DNA of 64,000 nt from Pacificimonas aurantium. GTDB taxonomy: Bacteria > Pseudomonadota > Alphaproteobacteria > Sphingomonadales > Sphingomonadaceae. The stretch spans positions 558,001 to 622,000 of the forward strand of contig NZ_JAGSGB010000002.1 of NCBI RefSeq assembly GCF_020092905.1, in the 5' to 3' direction. The notes under the pieces are model-generated. The model was not told the origin of the DNA and searched no databases. It saw only the letters and a list, made by a program, of their open reading frames with translations. The position numbers were made by a program, and so were the translations under genes. Shown here piece after piece: positions 8,901 through 16,422 of this stretch. The stretch's first letter is position 1. Every line of letters starts with the position of its first letter.

Positions 8901-10951
8901 TCGGTGCCATTGGGCGTTTCACCGCCAACCACGATCGTGTCGGTGCCGTCGCCGCCGTCAACCTCGTCCGTGTTGTCGAACTCATCATAGAAGTAGATGG
9001 TGTCGTCACCGGCGTTGGTCTCGATGGTCTGCGTCGCGACGGCGTTCTCGGAGACGAACACATTGTCGTCACCGGCGCCCGTCGAAGCATTGTCGGCCAC
9101 CGTCGCGTTCAGATCACCTTCGAACGCGGAGGCGTCCAGCTCGCCGTCTTCGACGACCACGGAGCTGATACCTGCCGCCTCGGCATTGGCGCCGAGAATG
9201 ACTTCTTCACCGACAACATCGGTCTCGACGTCGAACACGGCGACTTCGATACCTTCCTTGTTGGCGAACATGTCGTCGGTGATCGCCGTCAGGCTGCTGA
9301 CGCGGATCGTGTCCGTGCCGCCGACATCGGACAGAGCTTCCTCTGCCACGAACTCACCCGTGTCATAGACATAGGTGTCGTCGCCAAGACCGCCCTGCAG
9401 AACGTCGATCAGTTCCGTACCGCTGATCGTGTCGTCGCCGGCACCGCCGACGGCGTAAAGCGCGCCGCCGATCGGATTGCCGCCGAAGTAGCCGAGCGTA
9501 TCGCCGCCCGAAGTACCCAGATCGACCGCACCGAACGTGCCGACTTCGGTCTCACCGTCGGTGACAACGAAGGAGCTACCGGCGCCGGTGAAGTAGAGCG
9601 ACGTGCCTTCGTCGTCGACCGTGCTGACCGGGCCGCCGTCAAGCGAGAGGCTGACCGTATCAACCGTGCCGTCGCCGATCGCCGAAGAGTCGAGCATGAC
9701 GCTGACATCGCCATCGGGCGAAACGCCAACGAAGTCCTGGATGCCGGCGTCCGAACCCGTGTCGATCGTGTCGGAGTTGGCCGACAGGTCGATCAGGATC
9801 GTGTCGGAATCGTCGTCCGCCATGATCACCGTGGCGTCCTGAAGGTACATGTCGCTGGAAATGTCCAGCGTGGTGCCGCCCGGACGGGCCGTGTCCTGGA
9901 AGGACGTGTCGATGAAGGCGATACCGGCCTGGCTGGCCTCAGCAGCGAGCGTGACCGTCTGGTAGTTGGTCAGAAGGCGCTCGACCGAGATCACGTTCGT
10001 GAAGTCTTCATCTTCGATGATGTTCGTGTCGACCGGGTTCACGACCGTGTAAGCGTTGATCAGCTGGATCGTGTCCGTACCGTCATTGCCGTTGATGCTG
10101 TCAGCCTCGGAAAGAAGCTTGCCAACCTCGTCCTGCGTCTGAACGCCGACGATGCGGTTGTCGTCAGCCGTACCGACGATCGTGTCGGCACCGTTGGTCA
10201 GGTCGTACTCGGGGATCGGCTCATCATCGATGATGGTGCCGGTGATGTCGCCCTCGTTCACGAGCTCGACGCCCGCAGGCGGCGTCACGTTGAGCGTAAC
10301 GGTTTCGTCGCCTTCGCCGGCAACCGAGTCATTGAACACGGTGACCGTCAGGAACGCGCGGGTCGCACCCGCCGGAATGGTGACGGTCGTGGAGACCGGC
10401 GTGTAGTCGGCGCCGGGCGTGGCCGTGTCGAAGTCACCGCCGGTGGACACGAGGATCGTCGTGTCGACGTCGCGCGCTTCGGACAGGTCGAACTGGAACG
10501 ACAGGTTGCCCGCACCTTCGGTGACCGTCGGGTTCGAAACGGTCAGCTCGACGTCGTCGCCGCCGCCCGTGCCCGGATCGCCGATCGCTTCGCCGTCGGT
10601 GTCGACGACGATGTCGCCGAGCTCGATCTCGCTCGTCTCGGTGTTGAAGGCGAGGTCGAAGGTCGCATCGTCAAACTGAACCGACGTGCCGGCGGTGCCA
10701 ACCGGAACGGTAACCGACGTGCCATCAGTGCCCGTGATGATTACGGACGAGCCGGAGCGCGTTACCGTGTAGCCGTCCGTCGAGGCGTTGAACACGATCG
10801 TGTCGCCACCCTGGTTGAACGAAGGATCGAGCTCAACTTCCGCCCCCGGGAAAATCGTAACCGTCTCAGATCCGGTACGCGTACCGAAGATCTGGAGGTT
10901 GCTGCTAGCCGCGGTGAATTCATCACCTGCGGAAAGAATTACGCGTGCCAT
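5978..10951 (-). CDS. Giant Calx-beta/RTX calcium-binding protein, probable type I secretion substrate
   Basis: A 1657-residue acidic protein without an N-terminal signal peptide, as expected for type I export. Residues 1-115 form a beta-rich module (ending VQFDDATFDLAF). A Calx-beta domain covers about 134-243 (FNDSVAGEGDETVTLNV). RTX calcium-binding nonapeptides of the GGxGxDxL type occur from about 251, with dense blocks near 500-525, 795-835, 1115-1160, 1255-1320 and 1457-1492. A beta module ending in LTIDGS-like sequence recurs three times (about 725-800, 1063-1120 and 1390-1457), each time followed by an RTX block. The C-terminal 150 residues (AFEYQGNTYLASIDDG and the end DVVFFG) resemble RTX secretion tails. 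A GGAGGA ribosome site lies 10 nt before the ATG. It follows the accessory gene by 37 bp and sits next to a full type I exporter. A surface layer or adhesin role is inferred. Confidence 0.9.
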   Translation of the reverse strand: MARVILSAGDEFTAASSNLQIFGTRTGSETVTIFPGAEVELDPSFNQGGDTIVFNASTDGYTVTRSGSSVIITGTDGTSVTVPVGTAGTSVQFDDATFDLAFNTETSEIELGDIVVDTDGEAIGDPGTGGGDDVELTVSNPTVTEGAGNLSFQFDLSEARDVDTTILVSTGGDFDTATPGADYTPVSTTVTIPAGATRAFLTVTVFNDSVAGEGDETVTLNVTPPAGVELVNEGDITGTIIDDEPIPEYDLTNGADTIVGTADDNRIVGVQTQDEVGKLLSEADSINGNDGTDTIQLINAYTVVNPVDTNIIEDEDFTNVISVERLLTNYQTVTLAAEASQAGIAFIDTSFQDTARPGGTTLDISSDMYLQDATVIMADDDSDTILIDLSANSDTIDTGSDAGIQDFVGVSPDGDVSVMLDSSAIGDGTVDTVSLSLDGGPVSTVDDEGTSLYFTGAGSSFVVTDGETEVGTFGAVDLGTSGGDTLGYFGGNPIGGALYAVGGAGDDTISGTELIDVLQGGLGDDTYVYDTGEFVAEEALSDVGGTDTIRVSSLTAITDDMFANKEGIEVAVFDVETDVVGEEVILGANAEAAGISSVVVEDGELDASAFEGDLNATVADNASTGAGDDNVFVSENAVATQTIETNAGDDTIYFYDEFDNTDEVDGGDGTDTIVVGGETPNGTDIDGVQARGYTIDGDLVSIERMVLNSGERATAVLGTANDDDGAAFQYTVNVTNAGVAADGELEIDGSALRTDIRADLGADGEIGGGDDTVADETLVVNASGLTGGRSVNVTGGAADDTLIGGAGADTLTGGAGDDTLEGNAGVDTLDGQEGEDTYVFTGTEFAEGETIADSGTDADDVDTIQITNNTGDLTDAAFADISGIEALNVSVAGAGGTVTVGEEAEEAGIRTIVADDEDVDATGYTEGVTITTEADIEGGEGSDTLLSTQGGDIDGNGGDDVISLANGFNQEIDGGEGDDVIVGRYFVNGGDTIEGGAGTDSLTLDLFWTDATGAVAPNSFGVGADSSYNPNLTGVSGIEVITVGAGFEEGEVTGSTFGSAASYGLTVTDANIEDGDTLTIDGSALREGVAINAATDADENLFVNASGLTDDRSVVVTGGAADDTLTGGEGDDTLNGGAGNDVLSGGAGDDVINAGAGSDTVQVTAAEFETTADQDDLDGGAGADTLEVIGTGGAVTLADLQFRDDITNFETLQLSNGVFTFNPATNFQNGGFERIVIAPNTATGIINAFNLSSGVEIRGGNNADTLTGSDFDDIITDGLAGDSSDDTIEGRAGADTIILNGLSGDDTVLAGAGNDIIVSNNSVNENLDDGDVINGGGGTDTLQLAGSETTNDQVLVTFDADIISIENVELVAGADAVAVTGAANDTAGSTNSYSLQLTDASFPGTGGTLTIDGSDLTSHIVALGGDGEIGGGDDTTATDNLIVNGDALSASNLLVVTGGDGTDSLTGGAGADILRGGNGSDFLDGNAGLDTLNIEEDVAARDYIIVEDGDSGRAQFDTVVGFDIDSDLADGIDADVDVMNVTGESQIVADVTDVVEDGVIIGTLADAISTSTSLLAAVQLIEQEFQSTSSPGDQDGVVAFEYQGNTYLASIDDGGAAAGFQETVSDLIQLQGVTGVTDLQLAGDPNTATGIDVVFFG

Positions 10952-10988
10952 TGTGTATTATCCTCCAATGAAAACTTTAATCCGTGAT

Positions 10989-12713
10989 TCAGCCGACCGA
11001 GAAGAAGTCGAAGCCAACAGCCGCTTCCGCAGTTGCTTCGTCGAAAACGAAGTCGCTGGCGTCCACAACGTCCGTGAGTCTGACCGAGTTCACCGTCCCC
11101 CCATCTGAACGGAATGAGATCGTAAGGTCCGTACCCTCGCTCGAGAAGGAAACACCATCGGATCCTTCGTTGAGCACCTGCAGCAGATCGTCGTCCGAGA
11201 AATTGTCGATGATGACCGTGCTGGCAACGTCAGTATCGTCCTGGAAAGTCGCTGACAAGTCGGCAGCGTCGAAGGTCTCCGGCGTAAGCGGGTCTCCGTC
11301 ACTGTCGACGTCCAGATCAACCGTACCCGCCGGCGGGGGCGGCGGGGGCGGCGGAGGCGTGCTGCCACCACCATCGGTGAACTGGAAGAAGTCGAAGCCA
11401 AGCGCCGCCTCTGCGGTCGCTTCGTCGAACACGAAGTCGGCAACGTCGGCATCGATCGTGATCTCGCTGACAACGCCGTCGACGTTCGACGTGATGACAA
11501 TATCACCGCCGAAGTTCGAGAAGGAGTAGTCATCGACATCGCCGTCGACCGTGATGCTGTCGCCGGCACCGAAGTCCGTGATCAGGGCGTTGTTGGCAAT
11601 CGCAACATCATCGAAATAGGCAACGTCGGCACCGGACGCATCGAACGCCTCGGCCGTGTTGATGTTGCCGTCGCCATCAACGTCGAGGCTGACGAACTCC
11701 GGACCATCCGCGACGGTCAGCTCGATACGGCGGGTCGTCGCATCGCCGTTTTCGTCCGTCGCCGTAAGATCGAAGAAGGTGTCGCCGGTGAAGTCGTCGT
11801 CGATCTCAACGGTAACGACACCGTCGGTGATCGTCGTCGTGACGCCGTCGCCGTCGGTGGTCGTGAGGGTGAAGTCATCGCCCTCGATGTCCGTGACGGT
11901 CGGCGTGATCGTGAAGGTCGCACCGGAGAAGGTGTCGACCGGGTCGATATCGCCGATTTCCGGAGCGTCGTTCACGGGGTTGATCGTGACATTGACGGTC
12001 TGCGTCGCCGTTTCGCCGTCAGGATCGGTCGCCGTCACGACAAAGCTGCCGTCGCCACTGAAGTCGGCATCGGGCGTGTAAGTGAAGGTACCGTCGCCAT
12101 TATCGACGACCGCGCCACCGACAACGTCGCTGACTTCGTACGTCAGATCGTCGCCATCGGCATCGGTCGCCTCGACCGTGACATCGACGGAGCCGTCCTC
12201 GTCGACCTCAACCTCCTGGGTATCGTCTTCGAACTCGGGAGCGCGGTTCGCAGGCGGAGGCGGAGGCGGCGTGACAGGCTCTTCGTCATCGTCGTCATCG
12301 TCGTCCGCGAGAATGGCGATCAGGCCACCGAGGACGAGAACGCCGCCGATGACGTACAGCGCGGTGTAGTCGGTGCCATAGTCGTCGGCCTGGGCATAAA
12401 CCGTGGTTTCAACGTCGCCGGCGTCGGCTTCGGCATCAGCCATCTCAAGGACGACCGGCTCGAAGCTGGCGGCCGTGTCCGCGGCGATCAGATCGGAAGC
12501 AAGTTCGCCTTCGACGGCCTGGGCCGAGTCGGCAACCGTCACACCCGGCGTCACGGACGCGACGAGCGCTTCGGCATCAGTTTCGGCGGGCGCCTCGGCG
12601 AGGGCGGCCTCGGCCAGGGCTGCGAGTTCGGAAGGCAGGACGCGACCATTGTCCGCCCCGTCGACATCGGTTGCTTCAGGCAGAACGCCCGCGGCATCCT
12701 CATTGAAAGTCAT
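10989..12713 (-). CDS. Membrane-anchored cadherin/EF-hand-like accessory protein of the RTX locus
   Basis: A 574-residue protein not recognised as a named family. It has an acidic Ala-rich N-terminus of about 110 residues with no signal peptide, then one hydrophobic helix (117-135, VIGGVLVLGGLIAIL). Seven aspartates and two glutamates follow, then a proline run. Cadherin-like beta domains cover about 157-338 (YTPDADFSGDGSFVVTATD). Two copies of a module of about 105 residues follow (341-445 and 465-574), split by a second proline run. Each copy opens with an EF-hand-like loop (DVDGDGNINTAE; DVDSDGDPLTPE) and ends FVFDEATAEAAxGFDFF. The module resembles the N-terminus of the RTX protein. As first gene of the locus it may be a co-secreted or retained partner. 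A GGGAG site precedes the ATG. Confidence 0.85.
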   Translation of the reverse strand: MTFNEDAAGVLPEATDVDGADNGRVLPSELAALAEAALAEAPAETDAEALVASVTPGVTVADSAQAVEGELASDLIAADTAASFEPVVLEMADAEADAGDVETTVYAQADDYGTDYTALYVIGGVLVLGGLIAILADDDDDDDEEPVTPPPPPPANRAPEFEDDTQEVEVDEDGSVDVTVEATDADGDDLTYEVSDVVGGAVVDNGDGTFTYTPDADFSGDGSFVVTATDPDGETATQTVNVTINPVNDAPEIGDIDPVDTFSGATFTITPTVTDIEGDDFTLTTTDGDGVTTTITDGVVTVEIDDDFTGDTFFDLTATDENGDATTRRIELTVADGPEFVSLDVDGDGNINTAEAFDASGADVAYFDDVAIANNALITDFGAGDSITVDGDVDDYSFSNFGGDIVITSNVDGVVSEITIDADVADFVFDEATAEAALGFDFFQFTDGGGSTPPPPPPPPPAGTVDLDVDSDGDPLTPETFDAADLSATFQDDTDVASTVIIDNFSDDDLLQVLNEGSDGVSFSSEGTDLTISFRSDGGTVNSVRLTDVVDASDFVFDEATAEAAVGFDFFSVG

Positions 12714-13033
12714 CGGATTTTGCTCCCTTTTCTGACGGCCCCGCTTCGCGGTTCCAAGACACGTACGCTAGGCTCGGAGCCTCGCTGGCTCCCATGTTCT
12801 TAGCCAATTGCCCTGACGGCGCAACGGTTTCTTTGCCAGCAAAAAAGCCGCTCTCCGCCATGGATTTGCCCGCTAACGGGAGGGCTCCTGAACTGTCAAT
12901 GAACATTTGGCGCGCCCGGAAGGGGTCAAGACAGTGTTTTCGCTGAAAATCGTGCGGTATAGGGCGGCTCATGCCTGGTGGGGCCGGCACGCATAAAAAT
13001 TTCACAATGCGCGTCCGCCGCCATGCGACCGGA
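12714..13033 (-). promoter_or_regulatory. 320-bp non-coding leader/promoter region of the RTX locus
   Basis: No convincing gene is present; an open frame here on the minus strand has no family features. Read on the minus strand, two -35-like hexamers occur 30 bp apart: TTGACC (12924-12929) and TTGACA (12894-12899). Neither has a good -10 match. A short dyad TTTTC-AGC-GAAAA (12937-12949) sits just upstream of the first. A 6-bp hairpin, GGAGCC with GGCTCC (12776-12792), lies in the presumed 5' leader. The region probably carries the promoter for the accessory and RTX genes; exact start sites cannot be called. Confidence 0.4.
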
Positions 13034-14575
13034 TCACCGGGAGCGAATCTCATATGCCTCCCGTAACTCACGCTTCAGCACTTTGCCGATCGCGCTGCGG
13101 GGCAGGTCTTCGACCCTGATGGCATCCGCGAGCCGCTGCGTCTTCCCTACGCGGCTGTTGGTGAACTCCACCACCGACCGCGGGTCGGCTGCGCCGACAT
13201 AGAAGGCGACGGGCGTCTCCCCCCACTGTTCGGACGGAACCCCCACGACCGAAACATCCTCCACTTGCGGGCAGTCCTTCGCCACCGCCTCGATATCGCT
13301 CGGGAAGATGTTGAACCCGCCGGAAATGATCATGTCCTTTTTCCGGTCGGTCAGGATCAGGAAGCCGTCGGCATCGAACCGGCCGACGTCGCCGTGGCGA
13401 TACCAGAGGTTCCCGTCCTCATCGTACCATTGCATCTCGCGGGTCTTGTCGTCGCGGTTGAGATAGCCCTTCGACATGGTCGGAGAGCGGCCGACGATCT
13501 CCCCCGCCTCCCCGGCTGCCACGGGCTTGCCGTCGTCGTCGATCAGGATCGCCTCATGTCCCGGCATCGCCTGCCCCACCGTATGCAGCTTGTCGGGATG
13601 CTCGTGCGCCTTCAGCATGAATGAGCAGCCGCCCTCGGTCATGCCATAATATTCCACCAGCTGGCCGGGCCAGCGAACGAGGATGTCGCGTTTCAGTTCT
13701 GCCGCGAAGGGTGCCGATGTGCAGGTCTTCAGGACGAAACTAGAGAGGTCGAACCTGTCGAACTCCGGGACGGCCATGATGCGCTTGTACTGGACCGGAA
13801 CCAGCATGGTGTGCGTCGCGCGCGTGCGCTCGGCAAGTTCGAGATAGGCGCGGGCGTCGAACTTCCTCATCAGGACGGCAGTCCCGCCCTGCGCGACCGT
13901 CGGCAGAAAACTGACAAGCGTCGTGTTCGAGTAGAGCGGGGTCGATATCAGGGTGACGGCCTCGGCATAGGCAGGGTTGCCGCCCATCGCGACCTGCCGC
14001 CAGCGCATCATGTTGGAATGAACGATCCCCTTGGGGACCCCGGTCGTCCCAGAGGAGTAGATGATGTTGAACGGGTCCTCCGGCCGGATTTCGACCGGCT
14101 TGGGCTCGCTTCCCGCAGCCGCAAGCCAGTCGGACCAGTCCTGGCCGACGCCGGATCCGTCGAGAGCCACGATCCGCGCATCGAGCTCTGCCGCTCGCTC
14201 GCCAAGCGTCGCATGCGCGTCGCGGTCGAGAAAGACCAGACGAGACCCGGAGTCGCCGATCATGGCAGCCATCTGCTCGCCCGTGACGCTGGGCGCGATT
14301 GGGGCCACGGCCGCGCCCGCTCTCAGCACGCCTATATAAAGGACGGCATATTCGACCGACGTTCCGGCACATACGGACACCGCCTCGCCCTGGCGCACGC
14401 CGTCGCGCTGAAGGGCAGCGGCGACGCGGTCGACAAGCTGGTCGAATTGCGCGCGCGTCAACTGCCGGTCATCGACGACGAGGGCGAGGTGCTGCGGGTC
14501 TTCGGATGCGAGCTGGCGAACCACTCCGGGCACCGAACCGAAGTCGGCGGACAGCATTTCGCTCGCAGTTGGCAT
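13034..14575 (-). CDS. AMP-dependent acyl-CoA synthetase/ligase
   Basis: Class I adenylate-forming enzyme that activates a carboxylic acid, probably a fatty or aromatic acid, to its CoA thioester with ATP. The P-loop-like motif YSSGTTGVPKG lies at about residues 173-183, YYGMTEGG in the middle, and WYRHGDVGRFD with LTDRKKDMIISGGFN in the hinge and C-terminal domain. The lysine of SAIGKVLKRELR is the expected catalytic residue. The ATG at 14575 is preferred because GGGAG lies 8 nt upstream; a TTG 15 nt earlier is the alternative. The protein has 513 residues, a normal length. The substrate cannot be read from the sequence. Confidence 0.88.
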   Translation of the reverse strand: MPTASEMLSADFGSVPGVVRQLASEDPQHLALVVDDRQLTRAQFDQLVDRVAAALQRDGVRQGEAVSVCAGTSVEYAVLYIGVLRAGAAVAPIAPSVTGEQMAAMIGDSGSRLVFLDRDAHATLGERAAELDARIVALDGSGVGQDWSDWLAAAGSEPKPVEIRPEDPFNIIYSSGTTGVPKGIVHSNMMRWRQVAMGGNPAYAEAVTLISTPLYSNTTLVSFLPTVAQGGTAVLMRKFDARAYLELAERTRATHTMLVPVQYKRIMAVPEFDRFDLSSFVLKTCTSAPFAAELKRDILVRWPGQLVEYYGMTEGGCSFMLKAHEHPDKLHTVGQAMPGHEAILIDDDGKPVAAGEAGEIVGRSPTMSKGYLNRDDKTREMQWYDEDGNLWYRHGDVGRFDADGFLILTDRKKDMIISGGFNIFPSDIEAVAKDCPQVEDVSVVGVPSEQWGETPVAFYVGAADPRSVVEFTNSRVGKTQRLADAIRVEDLPRSAIGKVLKRELREAYEIRSR

Positions 14576-14600
14576 TTTACTCACTCCCAAGGCTTTTTCG

Positions 14601-14624
14601 TTTCGCGCGCTTTAGAGCGCGAAA
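14601..14624. repeat. Inverted repeat between the NDUFS4-like and acyl-CoA ligase genes
   Basis: TTTCGCGC (14601-14608) pairs with GCGCGAAA (14617-14624) around an 8-nt loop, and GGCTTTT/AAAAGCC arms lie just outside. On the minus strand it follows the NDUFS4-like gene and precedes the ligase ribosome site. It could be a weak terminator or processing site; no clean T-run follows on that strand. Confidence 0.4.
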
Positions 14625-14639
14625 AGCCCGGCGAGCAAG

Positions 14640-14918
14640 CTACCGGAAATTGTCGGAGTAAGACTGCAGCTTCAGCCTGTGAACGCGCGGCGGTTCGACC
14701 GAATAGTCGAGGCCCTTCGTACGTGCATAGGCGACCGCGCCCTCTTCGCTCTCGAAGCGAAGCTTTACCTGCCGGCGCGTATCGCTCGATCCATACCAGC
14801 CGGTCAGCGGATCATGCACCTGCCGGCTATCGGGCTCATATTCCAGGACCCATTCCTCGCCTCTCGCCTTGCCCGAAGACATGGCGGACAGGGGACGCTG
14901 ATAGATACGTGCAGTCAT
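14640..14918 (-). CDS. NDUFS4-like complex I accessory subunit (ETC complex I subunit family)
   Basis: A small 92-residue protein of the family that includes mitochondrial NDUFS4 (18 kDa subunit), found as a supernumerary complex I subunit in alphaproteobacteria. Visible features are ARIYQRPLSAMSSGKA at the start, WVLEYEP, a TGWYGSSDTRRQVKLRF stretch and the GAVAYARTKGLDY motif. The ATG at 14918 gives the N-terminus typical of the family; an in-frame extension of 20 residues upstream is less likely. It starts 43 bp after the polyprenyl diphosphate synthase gene, so NADH dehydrogenase and quinone side-chain synthesis are linked by position. Confidence 0.85.
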   Translation of the reverse strand: MTARIYQRPLSAMSSGKARGEEWVLEYEPDSRQVHDPLTGWYGSSDTRRQVKLRFESEEGAVAYARTKGLDYSVEPPRVHRLKLQSYSDNFR

Positions 14919-14961
14919 AGGGCTTCCCATGCGTTCGACAGCGCGAAAGATCAAGCGCGGC

Positions 14962-15978
14962 TCAATAGCCCCTGGCAACCGCGAACGCGACCGTTTCGGT
15001 CAACGCATCTTTTGCCTTCCCCGCGGGAAAATCCGCGATCGCATCGATGGCGAGCCTGCCATAGTGCCGTGCGCGTTCGAGCGTATCGGAAATCGCGTCG
15101 GCGGCGCGCATATGGGCGATCGCTTCCGCCAGGTCGTCATCGCTGCCGTCACCGCTGCCGATGGCGCGCTCCCAGAAGCGTTTCGCGGCGGCATCGCCCC
15201 GCTTGTACGCAAGGATCACCGGCAGTGTGAGCTTGCCTTCGCGGAAGTCGTCGCCCGCATCCTTGCCCATTTCCGCTTCGTTGCCCGCATAGTCGATGGC
15301 ATCGTCGACGAGCTGGAAGGCGATGCCGAGATTGCGGCCGAAGCTTTCAAGCTTCGCCTCCACTTCCTCCCCCCGCTCCGAAACGACGCCGGCGATCTGG
15401 CATGCCGCCGCGAACAGAACGGCCGTTTTGGCGGTGATGACCTGCAAGTAGCGTTCTTCGGTCGTGTCGATACGCCGCTGCGTCTGCAGCTGGTCGACCT
15501 CGCCCTGCGCGATGACAGCCGACGCGCCGGAGAGGATCTTGAGGACTTTCAGGCTGCCATCCTCGACCATGAGTTCGAAGGCACGGCTGAACAGGAAATC
15601 GCCGACCAGCACCGTGGCCTGGTTTCCCCAGATGAGGTTGGCAGCCTTTTTCCCGCGGCGCTGCTCTGACCCGTCGACCACATCGTCGTGAAGCAGGGTG
15701 GCCGTATGAATGAACTCGACCGCCGCCGACAGCTTGTGGTGACGGGTCCCTTCATAGTCGAGGAGGCGCGCACTGGCGAGCGTGAGCATCGGCCTTAGCC
15801 GCTTGCCGCCGCCGGAAATCAGATGTCCGGCAAGGGCAGGAATTACGGAAACATCGGACTGCATGCGCGCAAGGATGATTTCGTTGACGCTGTTGAGGGC
15901 GGGCGCGACGAGCTGCATCAGGGGCTCGATGGAGGGCTCCCGACCGGCCGTTCGCAGCGCGTGAACCGACGCACTCAT
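14962..15978 (-). CDS. ispB: Long-chain polyprenyl diphosphate synthase (octa-/decaprenyl type)
   Basis: Trans-isoprenyl diphosphate synthase making the side chain of ubiquinone from farnesyl diphosphate and isopentenyl diphosphate. The 338-residue protein shows GGGKRLRP, the first aspartate-rich motif DDVVD (98-102) and the second aspartate-rich site QLVDDAIDY with a conserved GKDAGDDFREGKLTLP stretch. Small residues before the first motif fit a long-chain product, but exact length (C40 or C50) cannot be told. The gene is divergent from chorismate mutase; the roughly 95 bp between them must hold both promoters. Confidence 0.92.
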   Translation of the reverse strand: MSASVHALRTAGREPSIEPLMQLVAPALNSVNEIILARMQSDVSVIPALAGHLISGGGKRLRPMLTLASARLLDYEGTRHHKLSAAVEFIHTATLLHDDVVDGSEQRRGKKAANLIWGNQATVLVGDFLFSRAFELMVEDGSLKVLKILSGASAVIAQGEVDQLQTQRRIDTTEERYLQVITAKTAVLFAAACQIAGVVSERGEEVEAKLESFGRNLGIAFQLVDDAIDYAGNEAEMGKDAGDDFREGKLTLPVILAYKRGDAAAKRFWERAIGSGDGSDDDLAEAIAHMRAADAISDTLERARHYGRLAIDAIADFPAGKAKDALTETVAFAVARGY

Positions 15979-16072
15979 GACTTCTCTGGACTCTCTTTCT
16001 GCACGGCGACGCCTCTTCCGTCATTTGGACGGGCTTGTCACTGGCACATTTGGACGCAAAGGATCGCAACCT

Positions 16073-16357
16073 ATGATGGACCAGCCCGCAGACCTTGCCC
16101 AGTTTCGCTCCAGCATCGACAATATCGATGCGGCCCTTATTCACATCCTGGCGGAGCGGTTCCGGATCACCAAGGCTGTCGGCGCCTACAAGGCGAAGCA
16201 CGGACTGCCGCCCGCCGACAAGGCGCGCGAGGCCGAACAGATCGAACGGCTGCGGCGGCTCGCCGAAAGTGCGAATCTCGATCCCGAATTTTCCGAGAAG
16301 TTCCTGCGCTTCATCGTGGCCGAGGTAATCCGTCACCACGAACAGGCACGATCCTGA
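16073..16357 (+). CDS. Chorismate mutase, type II (AroQ class)
   Basis: Converts chorismate to prephenate, the first committed step to phenylalanine and tyrosine. The 94-residue all-helical domain shows the AroQ pattern: RSSIDNIDAALIHILAERFRI with KAVGAYKAKHGLP, then REAEQIERLRRLAESA and a final helix FLRFIVAEVIRHHE. Arg and Lys residues of these helices form the active site in the family. A double ATG starts the gene after AAGGA. Phenylalanine hydroxylase lies 65 bp downstream on the same strand, so both may serve tyrosine supply. Confidence 0.88.
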   Translation: MMDQPADLAQFRSSIDNIDAALIHILAERFRITKAVGAYKAKHGLPPADKAREAEQIERLRRLAESANLDPEFSEKFLRFIVAEVIRHHEQARS

Positions 16358-16422
16358 GAATTCACGGCAATTCGCGGCGTCAAGGCTTTGAAACCCGTTC
16401 GTGAAGGCATAGATGGGTTTGC

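Noticed and set aside
6500-10800. Repeated GC-rich units that could look like a CRISPR or tandem DNA array
   Set aside because: The repeats are in-frame RTX and beta-module codons with variable length, without the fixed repeat-spacer pattern of CRISPR.
5888-10987. A 1699-codon open frame on the plus strand, opposite the RTX gene
   Set aside because: It is codon-aligned with the RTX gene and open only because that gene avoids TTA, CTA and TCA codons. The predicted protein shows no family pattern, while the minus strand has clear Calx-beta and RTX repeats.
12700-13071. A 123-codon frame on the minus strand across the RTX locus leader
   Set aside because: Low-quality composition, no family features, overlaps both neighbouring genes, and covers the likely promoter region.
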